Assembly (NCBI GenBank): GCA_029582155.1
Contig: CM055902.1
Location: 16,663,011-16,727,010 of the forward strand
Source: Panopea generosa
Taxonomy: Eukaryota; Mollusca; Bivalvia; Adapedonta; Hiatellidae
Reading direction: 5' to 3'
Length of the DNA stretch: 64,000 nt
Of this stretch, positions 36,391 to 47,892 are shown piece after piece. Position numbers and translations under genes: made by a program. Every line of letters starts with the position of its first letter. Positions within the stretch are counted from its first letter, which is position 1. A model generated the notes under the pieces. That model worked only from the letters and a program-made list of their open reading frames with translations, searched no databases and was not told where the DNA came from.

Positions 36391-37286
36391 CTAAAAAGAC
36401 AATTAAGAATAATATCTTACATTGCGATATATTGAGCAGTTACTTTGATACGCTTGTGTTATCATTCTCTTTCTTCGAATCACGAAACTCATTCGTTGTT
36501 GCTAAACAGTACGACAGCGATTATCAACATCTTATACTAGCGGGCGTCAGAATATTCCATTACATCTAATAATAAACACAGTCAGCAATCTCCATTTATT
36601 AGTAATGTTCTGCGCACTGAGGAGGTATGAAATAAAATATAAAATAAAATACAAGTAATTAATGAATATAGATATACGATATATACGAGATTACTTGAAC
36701 GTTCTTGAGTTATGAACCTTAATAACTTGGAAAAAACAACATGCACGCCGTCAATTTAATACACGTTTGGTTTCCACAGAGATGGCTAAAATATATCGTT
36801 TAAGTCAAGCCTATATAGCAAATTGGTACTTACTTCATTATATATACCAGACGTGTATAAACATGTTAGTAAAAGTAAGCTAACAGGAGTGAGTTTTCAA
36901 AATAACTTAAACTAAAATATAATTGAAAGCTTGGGAAGTTGTTTGCCTTAAAATATATGTACGTAAGTCAGCAAGCAGATTAAACATATAATAGAAAGAT
37001 ATTCGACAAATATATTAATTTTTCGCATAATTCTATTTGTGAAAAATTCTATATTTACATAATGAATATATGAAATGAGAATGCCTCAGTATGTATACTA
37101 ATCCTTAATCGTATGTATATTTTAGATAAAAGATGCATACTATATAAGCAAAGTATATTCAACCCTGTCTTCAGCATTGAATCAAGTGGTAAAAGTGGCA
37201 TTCTAAGACAGGTTGATGCTTAAAACAGAATAATTTGCTCTGAACGATATAAATGTGAAATAGCAATTGTGTATGCTTAAAACAAG

Positions 37287-37355
37287 TGGAAATCAAACTC
37301 GCAGCAACTGCACTGAAGGGCCAACATTATATTCACTACACTACCACACCGCTTA
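37287..37355 (-). repeat. tRNA-like relic of SINE family D
   Basis: On the minus strand AGCGGTGTGGTAGTGTAGTG ... GAATATAATGTTGGCCCTTC ... GCGAGTTTGATTTCC follows the plan of the duplicated element at 4745-4986 but is strongly diverged. Confidence 0.55.
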
Positions 37356-37439
37356 AAACTAAAGTGACATCATTAGTCCTATCAATGTATAAACATTTAA
37401 ATAAAATACTTTGACATTAATAATGCAAAATGACTATAT

Positions 37440-37590
37440 ACTTTACGACCATGCCTATCTCCCGAATTAGGTCTATTAACAAATAATGGAAAAAGCAGGG
37501 AAATGTCCCATAATTCATAGCAATTGAACGCTAACTAAAATGTGACGTCATTCAAACTTTCAGTTGAGGCAACTGATCAGTCAAAGTGTT
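37440..37590 (-). repeat. Dispersed repeat shared with 17430-17575
   Basis: Reverse-complement relative of the repeat at 17430-17575, with the same word order and moderate divergence. A TGACGTCA site is present here, where the other copy has GGACGTTA. Confidence 0.6.
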
Positions 37591-38166
37591 CAAATGGGGC
37601 TTTCCCCACATTGTTGGTTAACGGACCCAATTGGGAGAGCTGGGTCCGAACTACAGACTTACACGATCACGGCGCACAGATTGATCTGATGCGTGAATAT
37701 CAATAACAATCAATATTGACGTGTCTTCCATCAATTTGTGAAAAAATCATATTTTCTTTGTTTCAGGGTAATAAATTTTTCAAATTTTAATACAATGTTT
37801 ATAGTGACAAAACCCAGACCAAGTTAAAGTGTTGTGATTTTTTTCGTTGTAGAGTTATGCCCCTTTAATTTATGAAAAAAAATCATTTTATCGCGGTTTC
37901 CTGTCAATTATAAAAGTTTGCATACAAACCAAATACTTTGAAATGATAGGACAATGTTAATAGTGATGGAATGCAAGTCATGTTAACTTTTTGTAATCTC
38001 TTTCTGTTAATTGCAAATCGTGGGACATAAATTCCATGAATTTGCTTGTTTTCCTTATAGTGTGTACATTTTACATACATCAGAATGTTTTAGCTCTTGA
38101 TGCTCTATTTGTATTAATCACTGATTGTTGGTTTTACCATATTCTATTCATATATATCTATGTCAG

Positions 38167-38226
38167 TGTGTGCAAGTCCGTGTGGTTTCGGATGAGAAAA
38201 GAATCACTCTCGATCTCTGCAGAGGG
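38167..38226 (+). other. Short exon candidate on the plus strand
   Basis: Sixty bases lie between TATGTCAG and GTAAGTAT, both good splice signals, and encode CVQVRVVSDEKRITLDLCRG in phase 0-0. The ITLxLC ending resembles the last strands of fucolectin-like domains, the same fold inferred for the minus-strand exon at 36212-36390, but it is on the other strand. An upstream ATG at 38036 opens a signal-peptide-like frame (MNLLVFLIVCTFYI), but no splice joins them cleanly. A chance reading is possible. Confidence 0.25.
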
Positions 38227-39599
38227 GTAAGTATCCTCCGAATGGGTACCATTTTTTTGTCATGTTCGCTATTATGGTTAAATTACCAAACCATGTGTTG
38301 TTCCAGGTAACCGTATGAAGGATTGTATAAATAGGATCACTGTAACTCATGCAAGTCGGAAGAAGCGACACTTTAAGAGATATTATAGAATTTGCTGAAA
38401 CTCTGCAGCTCTGCAGGTGTCAAGATCAAGGTTTATTCTGCATATCGTTATGTATTTTTTTAAAATTGTATGTTAATTTGTTGTTTTGGCGTCGAATAAC
38501 CTATAATGTGTTGGTACACCGTAAAATCCCATTCATTTATTCTGTTAAAGTATTTGTATATATATAAATTAGGATCTAGTTTGCAATGAAGGAAGTAAGT
38601 AATGACATTTTGTTTAGAGTGAATAGTATTGATGTAGCAAGAAACGGTGATATTTAATCGTAATTCAACAGCAATGACGCTCACAGCACAGAGGTGATTG
38701 GAGCGTAGTAAGCGAAACCAGAGACGCTCATAGCACAGAGCTATGTAACAAAATAGTTAGCTTGTTGTGGCCTAATTTAGTAGTGTCAGCTAATACGTGT
38801 CCATTGTAGGGATATAGGCTATATTCAGGTCAGGTAGCGTGGAATTATTAAAATGTATTGATAGATCGAGCAACGTTTTTAAGATATTTTTACATTTTCA
38901 TTATTCTATTAAAGAATAAATCAATTTTGAAGTTAAGTTCATCAAATTCCATTAAGTATTAAGGAAGTTAGAATAATTAATTGGGTTTATTTGTCATAAA
39001 ACTAATTTAGGTTTACATTGGCCTAATAGCGTAAAATTCACATCGTACGATATTTGAGAATTGTTGTTTCATGATTTACACGAAATTCACTAAGGTATGT
39101 GGACGATTTTGCTATAAATGCTGACTCTGTTAGGAATGCAATGTCCAGTTAGCAGAATCATCTTTAGGTGTAGTTGTGACAAGAAAGATTGAGCATGTTA
39201 CTGTTCCAGTACATAACGGCATATTGGTATGTGAATTTTATATTATGTTATATTTAAATGTCTGATATATATATATTTTTGACATAATCAGATCTAAGTA
39301 AAGTTGTATAAATTGTTCATATCCAGGCCGATGGTAATGTATGTAATTTAATACACATCCACGGTATTGAGAAGCGTTTTGTTAGAATATAGGCCAAGGA
39401 ATCTGAGAACGTATTTTGAGCTGGTGATATTGTGTATACGATGTAGTATTGAGATTCACCATGTTAGAATTTGATTTGATATGTGAAATTAAATTTTGTT
39501 GATGATTATTCTGATATTCACAAAGTGAATAGATACAGAATTGGTCTGTAATTGTTAATATTATGATGAGATATTATGTAGAGATATAATTGCTATGTT

Positions 39600-39880
39600 G
39601 AGAGTGACGGAGTGATGTTGTTTAAACTGCCATGAAACTGCAGAAGTAAGAGTTGAATGAAATGTTATCATATATTGATAAATCTACCATGAAACTTAGA
39701 TGGTAAAAACTGAATGCACTGTTATAATATGTTGATAAATCTACCATGAAACTATAAGATTGTTAGAATTGAATGCACTGTTATCATATATTGATAAAAA
39801 TACCAATAAATTGATAGATGGTAAGTAATAGACGCCATGTTATTACATATTTGAGTAACTAGTAAATCTGAGCTTATATA
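39600..39880. repeat. Tandem repeat of ~58 bp, about four units
   Basis: GTTATCATATATTGATAAAT and variants start at 39664, 39721, 39780 and 39837, giving periods of 57-59 bp. Units also share CTACCATGAAACT and TTGAATGCACT. Divergence rises toward the right. Confidence 0.85.
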
Positions 39881-40460
39881 TATATTGTAGCTGTCTAGAC
39901 GTGAGTGAGAAATGTGTCCGCTTCGTCAATAACGACGTATAGACGTGACAGGAAGTCAGTTGGTGGCAGTACAGTCATAGGACAGCAACCCACATATTCG
40001 TCATATGGACAGACTTGGCGTTCCTTACGTCGGAATACGATAGCGGTACAGGGCAGCGTGAAGCCATATACTGAGTATAAAGTCAAAGGGGAGACAACCC
40101 AGTTATATAGCCATCGCCGCAAGGGATGAGTGATTATAAACTTACGATATCCGGATGCGGAAAGTATATAGTGCATTTTATAAACTTTTGAGTGATAGAA
40201 GCAGTTTAACCGCGATGTAGGTTACGTACGTGTAGGAGCTAGAACTTTTTGAAAATAAAAGTCTTAAAACCACCAGACTTTTTTTTAAACCAGCTGAGTT
40301 TTTTTTTTTGTGTTGAGTTATTACCTTTAATTTGTATATATTGTATACTTGTTTATTCGTAATTTTATTCATGTAAAATTAAATTTGTAAGTTTTACTCT
40401 GTAGGATTGTATTCTACCCTTGTGAGTTGTCGGCCCTTGGCCATTTTGCTACAAGCTAAT
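39881..40460. other. CpG-richer block behind a TATA-like run
   Basis: TTATATATATATT lies at 39876-39888. It is followed by a block to about 40130 that is clearly richer in CG than its neighbours and open in one frame on each strand, with no recognised protein. It could be a promoter-like region or part of an LTR, but no matching second LTR or primer-binding site was seen. Confidence 0.25.
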
Positions 40461-41081
40461 TGGAAATTAGTGCAAAGGACTGTGCTGCAAAACCACCTCC
40501 CAATACGTGATGACATATTTATTACTGGTCATCGAACATGAGCCATTCAAAAAATAGGGGTTGTAATCACCATCTAAAGCTAGATTACCAAATGCAATAG
40601 TACTTGATTGGCGTACGCTTGAGTAGTTGGTTACTAAATCAATTCATGAAATCTATTTCATCATCCACGAATCGTAATCATATATATTTTCATTTTCACG
40701 TCTACGAAACAATTTCAACTTAATTTAGTTGCAGATAACCGTAAAAAAGAGATAGACGTTATGTCAGAATACTGACGTCATTGTATACATTTATGGCGTC
40801 TTGCTTACCAACAAGAACAAAATCAATCAGTGTAAAAATTAAACTTGAAGTGAATTATTTAAACAAACAATGTGCCAAGAGACAAACAAGTGTAATTTCT
40901 GGTACGTGCTTTTTGTATGCACTTCAAAATGTTAATTTCTTTAAATACATGTGAAATTTAGGCGTTAAACACGCATTTGAATGTAGAATATTTATGTGAT
41001 TAAGAGCATTATCGATGGTCTATCATTTGACAGAGATGAATGGGAGAAAACATTCATCATGAATTCATCCTTTTAAGAGAG

Positions 41082-41110
41082 AAAAATCTCACCCCTCCAG
41101 TGAGATTTTT
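41082..41110. other. Perfect 11-bp hairpin
   Basis: AAAAATCTCAC and GTGAGATTTTT pair across a 7-nt loop CCCTCCA. No role is assigned. It lies in the intron downstream of the EGF exon. Confidence 0.6.
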
Positions 41111-41296
41111 ATATCACACATGTATACTCATGATTAATTTTTGTAATGCATCAACGTCATGTAAATAGCAGATAGAATGTGATATTTTAAAATGATTCCC
41201 TGAAGTTTCACTATTATCTCTATGTACAGTATTAAGTCGCTGTGATTAAATTAAATATACATACTACTAGGTACACATACAAGTAACACTACTCAC

Positions 41297-41416
41297 GTAT
41301 TTCACAGTTGACACCGCTAATTAGAAAATCGCAAGAACATTCGTAAGCGGTAGTTTGTGTATCTTCCCAACACATTCCATGAAAAGAGCAGGGAACGCTA
41401 CCACACGGATTGGTTG
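41297..41416 (-). CDS. EGF-domain exon, symmetric phase 1-1
   Basis: On the minus strand a TTTGTACTTTAG acceptor precedes 120 nt and a perfect GTGAGT donor follows. Read in phase 1 it encodes one complete EGF-like module: NPCGSVPCSFHGMC, then WEDTQTTAYECSCD, then FLISGVNCEI. The six cysteines have spacing C-x4-C-x5-C-x10-C-x1-C-x8-C, which fits the EGF pattern, with Tyr before the fourth Cys. Phase 1-1 exons each coding a single EGF module are the standard unit of exon shuffling in animal extracellular proteins. The calcium-binding EGF signature is not evident. Its upstream neighbour (42100-42160) supplies a signal peptide with a phase 1 donor, joining as G|CA (Ala) directly before TNPCG, so the EGF module would sit at the mature N-terminus. 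Confidence 0.8.
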
Positions 41417-41629
41417 CTAAAGTACAAATATATATATAAAAATAAACGTTGTTGACATAAATAAAAATCAAATATAAGTCGAAAGTCCCAATTCTCCAAA
41501 AGCGATTTGTTTATTAAACATTCTCTTCGTAACTGAGATAAAAAAGATACGTATTCCCTAAAGTAATTGTCATGTTGAAAATATTAAGGATTTTTTATAT
41601 GATATAATTTAGATTAAAGTTATATATTT

Positions 41630-41826
41630 TACTTTGATTGTGAAACAAGTACTTACAACTAAGGCAAAGTACGCTCGAAGTATTCCTGGTATGAACCAGA
41701 ACTAAACATAATTATGCAGAAAAGTGTCTTGCTCTAGGACACCACACATAGCCGTGGCGGAGGATGGAGCCCACGACACTTCGATCATAGGTTCAGTGCT
41801 CTACCACTTGACCACACGCTCCACAA
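41630..41826 (-). mobile_element. SINE family A in intron 1
   Basis: On the minus strand: GTGGAGCGTGTGGTCAAGTG, GTAGAGCACTGAACCTATGA, TAGAGCAAGACACTTTTCTG, TTTAGTTCTGGTTCATACCA, ATACTTCGAGCGTACTTTGC, TTGTTTCACAATCAAAGT. It lies inside the inferred first intron of the EGF/lectin-like gene, in the same orientation as the gene. Confidence 0.85.
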
Positions 41827-42099
41827 TGATGTATTAACAATACATCAGTACGTTTATATATAAGACGTAAGACATTTTGCACACATTACGAAATGCTTTA
41901 CATATATAAATCAGTAGGATTGGAAAATTAATAGTATTATGCTAAATGAAGAAACAATTGTCATCACTGTTGTCGAGTTAAAACTTTTTATACAAACCAT
42001 GATTTTAATATTCTATATTTCAACAAGTAAGTTAATAGTTGTTTAAGAAATGCGAATTTTTGGAAGCCTGGTTTTGTAACAATATTACGGGATACTCAC

Positions 42100-42160
42100 C
42101 ACATGAAAATGAAACCATTCCCAAAACCACACAAGCCACGATAAACCACTCTTGTTTCAT
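42100..42160 (-). CDS. Signal-peptide exon with start codon
   Basis: On the minus strand an ATG at 42160, preceded by AATCAAGAAAG, opens 20 codons: MKQEW followed by a hydrophobic core FIVACVVLGMVSFS and Cys. It ends in a G that abuts GTGAGT, a perfect donor, in phase 1. This is a classic short secretory signal. Cleavage just after the SFSC-Ala region is plausible once joined to the EGF exon. The matching phase, strand, 0.7-kb spacing and complementary content make it the likely first coding exon of the gene with exons at 41297-41416 and 36212-36390. The 5' untranslated region and promoter upstream could not be delimited. Confidence 0.7.
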
Positions 42161-43989
42161 CTTTCTTGATTTTTATTTAATAGTTATGTCTTTCTGAAAA
42201 TTGAAATTTAGTTATTTTCATTTTTTCCAGAGAATTCTGGATAGTTTCCATATAATAACATTGGTGTGTCAAAGTAAAATGCTAACACATTTCACAATAC
42301 AACTATTGTTTTCCAATAGAAAGTCTAGAACGCTATTATACTTTCAAAAAATATCTTAAAACATATGTATTAGCCTTTACTGCTACGAAAAAAAAAGTGA
42401 ATTTTAATAAATCATTTTCACCAAGTATTTTGTGACTTTTTTGTGTTAAATGTTAATTTCTCTAATCAATGTACTCATACTAGTGAAGTATAACAATCAA
42501 ACGAAAATACATGTTTTTATTACAACAAAATGTTTAACTATATACTCCATTACAAATTACTTGAGACTGTGACTTCATCTAAACAGGTCTCTCATTTAAC
42601 AACCTGCTATCCTGGGACACTCGCATCCTACAAATAATATCGAAGGCATAGAACCTCAGGCTTCCTAAGAAGAAACTTCTAGTTTGCTCCTTAGGCTACA
42701 AAATGCCTGGCTTATAGAACCTTAGTAAAACCCAATGTATAATTTGCATCCCGAATTTAGAGCAAACATACCCAGACTGAAATCAACAGGTTACAAAGTA
42801 AGCAGTGGCAAAATGGTGTTGCAAGCGTTGAAGAAATAGGAGCAACGTAGAAAAGGTCTTAGAAGACCTGTTTTGGCAAACCCTTCAATAACGTAGGGAT
42901 ACTAATATTCTCCTCTTCTTTATCAATCAAAGTTTTTGTTGTCAATTGTCTGTCTCCTACTGTATTCCCATTGGCGCGATCCACTATTTCCAAAACAGGA
43001 GATCCGTTGCCGATATTGATCTTCTTTTTAACAGGAATCACCCATTTATGGAATTCCCTTCCATGTGAGGCGATGTTCTTTTAGACTGTAAATGAGGTTC
43101 TTGACTTGAACTGGGTTTGCCGTAACTAATGTAACTTCAATCTCTCATATGTTGTTTATAGTTTTACTTTTTTGCTGCTACTTAATACCTACTTGTATGT
43201 TGTGTATGCTTTATCTATTCATGAATTAAATTCTTTGTTCTACATAAATGGAGGTCTAGGATTTCCACGCAAAAAGAAATCAATTTTGAACATATTTCGT
43301 TGAAAAAAAGGGCGCAAAGGCTTTGTGACACATATACTGTCCGTAAATCGGACGACATCACTTGATGTCTTGGTGACCAAGTCTCGTACGATGTGCATGT
43401 CAAGGGAGAAGTGAGAATTCATGCGATATTAAAAAACCGACCTTTATTAGTTAATCAGCTTTCAAAATATAAATAAAAAATATTTGCGTTAAGAAAAAAT
43501 ATGAATTCAGAGCACTACAACAGAGGATACAGGAAGTCTCACGCATTGACGCTATCGGTCGCATTAAAGCACATACTTAACATCAACAATACAAACAAAT
43601 CGCCGACTAGGAGTAACTCCGTCCTAATGAATCATATTAAATAGCTCATTTTAATGTTTGTGGTTGGACCATTGAAAGTAACATATTACGCCAAAATCAT
43701 ATTACGTCCCTATGTGCAGACATGTAGCTAACCAATCTGTTACCGATGTACCTGACTATACTTGGTATGGAATCAACGGTCGAAATACATAGAAATGCCC
43801 CTGAAGCATCTGGTGGGGTTGGGATTAAGTGCATCCCGTATTTATGAAAACTTTGATATTTCCATTATTGGCAAAACGTACAATGGAATATTAGGGTATA
43901 ACAAAATTCCTTCTTGTATATTATAAACACTCCAGTAAGTGTAACGCTATGACAATTATTTAGTTAATATGATACTGTCATCTTGGATA
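42161..43989. other. Upstream region of the EGF/lectin-like gene, no supported gene
   Basis: A minus-strand frame over 42859-43090 (EFHKWVIPVKKKINIGNGSP, VLEIVDRANGNTVGDRQLTT) is protein-like for about 75 codons but unrecognised, and may be a mobile-element fragment. Otherwise only AT-rich DNA. No TATA box or other promoter element could be assigned with confidence. Confidence 0.3.
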
Positions 43990-44820
43990 AAGTTTTATTT
44001 TTCACATCTCAAAAAAAAGCACCACGGATAAACGTATACCTACAGAGGCATTAGCTTATTGTTGTGTGTGAGTAAACTTTACTTTGTTTATCAACAAACG
44101 TAATGCTCAATACTTAGTGCAAAACAATATATTTACGGATGATCAAAATGTGTTTACACTTACCAGTTTAATACAAAACAATGGTTCAGTTTTTACAGCG
44201 TTTATCGATCTACGTAAATGTTTTTTACCGATAGAGTCATGTCGCTTTAAAATTTATTGCTTAATCATATTTATGGTAGATATATACAACTCCATAAGGA
44301 GAATAAACTCCAAATCGTCATCATGTGTTCGCATAAACAATAAACTTACTCAGTGGTTCTTTTGCAACATTGGTGTTAAGCAGGGAGGCAAAATTTCACC
44401 AACATTATTTTCTATATTCGCCTTACCAAAGAAATAAATGACCTAGACCTTGGCATAGATATTGGCGATATTAAACTATCGATATTGCTATATGCTGACG
44501 ATATTTGTCTTTTAACCGTATCAGAGGAGAAGTTAAAGACCACGCAAGACACGTTGTATAGTTGGTGTAAGAAATGACGTGTACTGATCAATACAGACAG
44601 ACGTAAATGCATGCATTCAGGAAAAATCGAACTGCTCAAACAAATTATGTATTTAGAATTTATGATAACATCCTAGAAACAGTCGATATATATAAGTATC
44701 TTGGAGTTATTTTCGATGACACGAACAATTTCTCCTTTCACTGTGGCGCTCTCATGAAGGGTGCCGGTCGTGCTTTAGGAAAAATATATATATTTTTTTC
44801 ACTTGAAGGCATTTGAGAGT
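43990..44820 (+). pseudogene. LINE reverse transcriptase relic (element I)
   Basis: Joined across frames this is an RT domain that copies element RNA during target-primed integration. It reads VFTAFIDLRKCF (motif A, with the catalytic Asp in FID), IGVKQGGKISPTLFSIF near 44370-44415, ILLYADDICLL with the YADD box at 44491-44502, WCKK, then ETVDIYKYLGVIFDD and KGAGRALGKI. Lesions: a frame change near 44415, a TGA at 44575-44577 where Trp is expected, another frame change near 44610, and loss of the usual GFRxxxST segment before LTSLI. The frame ends at about 44815. The C-terminal domain that such elements carry is found again at 48238-48600, so this element may have been split by the sequence between. 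It belongs to the endonuclease-type LINEs; the clade is not fixed. Confidence 0.85.
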
Positions 44821-45130
44821 GATGTTTGGCTAAATCACTTTTCCTGTATTTTGTACAATAAAAGCTAAAAAAGTGACTAAGAAGTGACTAAAGTATATGA
44901 AATTGCTTGTTGATACACAATCAACAGACTGTGAATTTTTTTTGCAAAAAAATTTAAGGATTTTTTAGTTATAATAGAGATAAACAAACTTTTGTCTTTT
45001 GAAACATACCTGAAGGACATGGTAGAAATAAAAAAAAAATACAAAAATACCTGGATATTTTTAACACTGAGAATATCCCAAATCGTGTTGTGCAAATTGG
45101 TAGATTATTGGATTACCAGCAAGTGAGATA

Positions 45131-45730
45131 ATGAGCACAGGTGAAATGAAATCAGGTTCAAAAAAGCTAACCAAAGTCTCAGGGCACATTACTCCAGCTA
45201 AGACAAAGAGACCTTTCACTGAGGTAGCAGAATCAAATGCAAAAGAACTTGTATTGTTAAGCCATCAAGTAGAGGGACTTAACTGTGATGTTAAAAAGAA
45301 GGGGAATGATCTCAGCATTATGATGGGAAAAATTGACTCTATGGAGTCAAAACAATATATGAAATCTTTTATCAAAGTGACAGCTGAAGATAAAGCAGGA
45401 AATAAATAAAAATATTGAAGCAACAATTGACATTCAGACCAGGGAAAAGACTAAAATTCTTACTCAACCGATACTGCTTAAACTAAAAAACAACAGCGAG
45501 AAGTCCAAGATAATGAAGGTACAATCGGGTATGAAAACAGCAGGACAACGACTCGTTGACGATGTCATCAGATCGAACATAAAGCTCAATCAAGAATAAG
45601 TGACCACAACAGGAAGGACTCCTCTTGGTATTTCAATGGATCTGTTTATGGCAAAACAACTTCCGATAGACGATGATATAAGTTTGACCTGTATGATAAT
45701 ATTGACTCTGTAATATCCAAATGATTTTAT
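45131..45730 (+). pseudogene. LINE ORF1 relic of an L1/Tx1-like element (element C)
   Basis: An ATG at 45131 opens MSTGEMKSGSKKLTKVSGHI with TPAKTKRPFTEVAESNAKEL, then Lys/Glu-rich, probably helical sequence to 45409. It continues in another frame as INKNIEATIDIQTREKTKIL. A possible C-terminal block, DSSWYFNGSVYGKTTSDRR with KFDLYDNIDSVIS, lies in a third reading near 45610-45720. This layout (basic N-terminus, coiled coil, basic C-terminus) suits an ORF1 protein upstream of the ORF2 relic at 46600. The middle RNA-binding part is missing or scrambled. Assignment rests largely on position and the C-terminal words. Confidence 0.5.
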
Positions 45731-46343
45731 CAACAACTTTGACATTGACAGTATAAACTGTGAAATTAGAACACGCTTTTGCTTTGTTCCCAATGTTTTT
45801 TTTCTTTTTTCTACTAATATTCTAGATAACAAATTACACCATGGACATTCAAAACCACTGGATTAATAATATATAAATGTGTGTGTAACAGTTCCAGTAG
45901 ACTAACAAATAGTTGTTGCAAATGAGACCATTCTGGTGAATTAAACATTTAAATACTATTTAATATTATATTTCACTGTAATTCTTTACAGTGTATATCA
46001 CCTATGTTGTTTTTTGTGTGTGTTTTTCCTTTTCTTTACTAGATAAGTACTCTAATTGGATACCAGAAAAATAAATGGTAAGAAATCGATCATTAATTTG
46101 AAATTTTATTTTTTCTAATGACAACATATACTTAAGAATTGTAGATATTCATATTTTATAATTATCTGACAACCAGATTTTAAGTTTAAAAACAAACAAA
46201 CAACATGAGAAAATAATTTTTACCCATTTGGATTAATTATAAATATATTTTATATGTGTCAAAAAGCTTCTTTTTGTACAAATACTTCCATTATGTATTG
46301 CATATTGATGATGCAATATATTTTTTTACACATCGACTTGTTC

Positions 46344-46372
46344 CCCCCCCCCCTCCCCCCCCCACCCCCGCA
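46344..46372. repeat. Poly-C tract
   Basis: Runs of C interrupted by single T or A, about 29 bp, between the ORF1 and ORF2 relics of element C. Confidence 0.9.
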
Positions 46373-46599
46373 CATTATATTTTATCTTTATCTCTCTGGT
46401 ATAAATGTAATTGTTTTTTCTTTCTCAATATCAAGTGTCTTTTAATAATATTTTAATGAATCTAAATAATTAGCATGAGTGAAACAAAGATAATGTCCCT
46501 TTATTTTCAGGGGGGTAAGGCCAAATAGCAAATTGTACAGACTTATGTCATTACCTAAAAGATAAAATAATGTGATATAGACAGCCATATTAGTCAAGG

Positions 46600-47892
46600 A
46601 AATGATGAAAAGTTTGTTCGTACTAAGTGGGGCAGTAATTGTTATTTTAGCTCTTAAAAATATAATGCTTGGGGAGTAGCTTTAATCATCAATACCAATT
46701 TTAACTATAAAATTCACAAATCCAAGTCAGACCCTGATGACAATTACCTTTTATAAGATATAACAGTAGATTATAATAGGTTTACTTTAGTTTCTTTATA
46801 TGAACCAAATACTGAAGACTTTAGTAGTGAAAATAGTGTATGATGCGGAGACTTTAATCTTGTTATAAATTATGAGCTCGACTATCACAATTATAAATGT
46901 ATCAATAATAAAACAAACTAGAGAAAAACTATTAGAAAGTATACAGGAGAAATATTTGATAGACCCTTTTAGAGAAACCCATACTCATGGATGAGCCGTT
47001 AACCATTCCAGCAAGATGGACTTGATTTTTTTTATCTCTGAATATTGTTTACATTGTATAAAAAGCTGTACTATAGAAAATAGCTATAGATCCGATCATT
47101 CAGCTGTAAAACTTGTAAAAGGCAAACCCCTGTGGAAACATAACACGTCTTTACTCAAAGATTTGACATATTTAGAAACAATAAAATAAAAAGTTGCTCT
47201 GCCAGATTATGACATATAATATTGAGACTATCCCAAACAATGAAATTCAGATTACGGTTAATGACCAGCTGTTTCTAGAAACACTTATGATGGAAATAAG
47301 AGGGAAATCTATTTCGTATTCAAGTTTTGTAAAGAAAAGTCAAGATAAAGGAGGTCATTTTTGAAAAACTTTACAACAAATTACCGACCTTGAAAAAAAA
47401 TCTAAATACAAAAAAATAGCAGAATTAAAAACACGTCAGTGTCAATTAAAATAAATAAGAAAAAATGAATTAAATGGAGCAGTAATTAGTTCAAAGGCAA
47501 TAACTGTAAGAGATGGCGAAAAGCCAACAAAATACTTTTGTGCTTTAGAATCACATAATTATCTAAACAAAATAATACCTAAATTGCAAAAACCTGATGG
47601 ATCAGTCTTAACTGATCAACATGAAATATTAAAAGAAACTGAGAACTTTTACAAAACACTTTATATCAGTAGAGATAACCAGTTGATAAATATTAATCTA
47701 AGTGAGCCTTTAAAACATTCCAATATACCGAAGCTTGATAAACTGGAATCAAACAAATTAGAAGGTCAACTTTTATATTCAGAATTGTCTGCCTCATTAA
47801 ACATTTCATGGAATAAAACATATAATTTTGATGAAGCAATTTGGAAAACAGTGTTTCCATTGCCATATTTGATAACAAAAGATGCAACATAA
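46600..47892 (+). pseudogene. L1/Tx1-like LINE ORF2 relic: endonuclease and start of RT (element C)
   Basis: Across several frames the apurinic-type endonuclease domain is readable: WGVALIINTNFNYKIHKS, then CGDFNLVINYELDYHNYKCI, NPFQQ, DFFLIS and a final YRSDHSAVKL near 47085-47110. The GDFN and SDHS motifs carry catalytic residues. A linker with EKPTKYFCALESHNYLNKII follows, then from 47584 an open frame DGSVLTDQHEILKETENFYK, LYISRDNQ and KLEGQLLYSELSASL, the region just before the RT. The RT itself is absent; similarity stops near 47890. The INN after LDYHNYK, the RLDFFLIS-like words and the KPTKYFC word are typical of L1/Tx1-like elements, unlike element I. Stops and frame changes are numerous. 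Confidence 0.75.

Larger units (their letters stand above)
36391..41296 (-). other. Intron region of the EGF/lectin-like gene, middle exon(s) not found
   Basis: If the exons at 41297-41416 and 36212-36390 belong together, about 4.9 kb lies between them. A fucolectin-type domain would need roughly 80-100 further residues. I searched the minus strand by eye for a phase 1 to phase 1 exon with Trp/Cys and found none. Repeats inside include a tRNA-like element, a dispersed repeat and a 58-bp tandem array. Confidence 0.4.

Noticed and set aside
37671..37760. Minus-strand exon before a GTAAGT near 37673 as the missing middle exon of the lectin-like gene
   Set aside because: In the phase required by the last exon it contains a stop codon, and it has no cysteine or tryptophan pattern of the domain.
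38036..38230. Plus-strand secreted protein starting MNLLVFLIVCTFYI
   Set aside because: The frame soon runs into AT-driven sequence, and joining it to the exon candidate at 38167 would need an implausibly short intron with a poor donor.
39881..40460. Solo LTR or promoter based on the TATA-like run and CpG-richer block
   Set aside because: No second LTR, no target-site duplication and no clear ends were found, so it was kept only as a low-confidence note.
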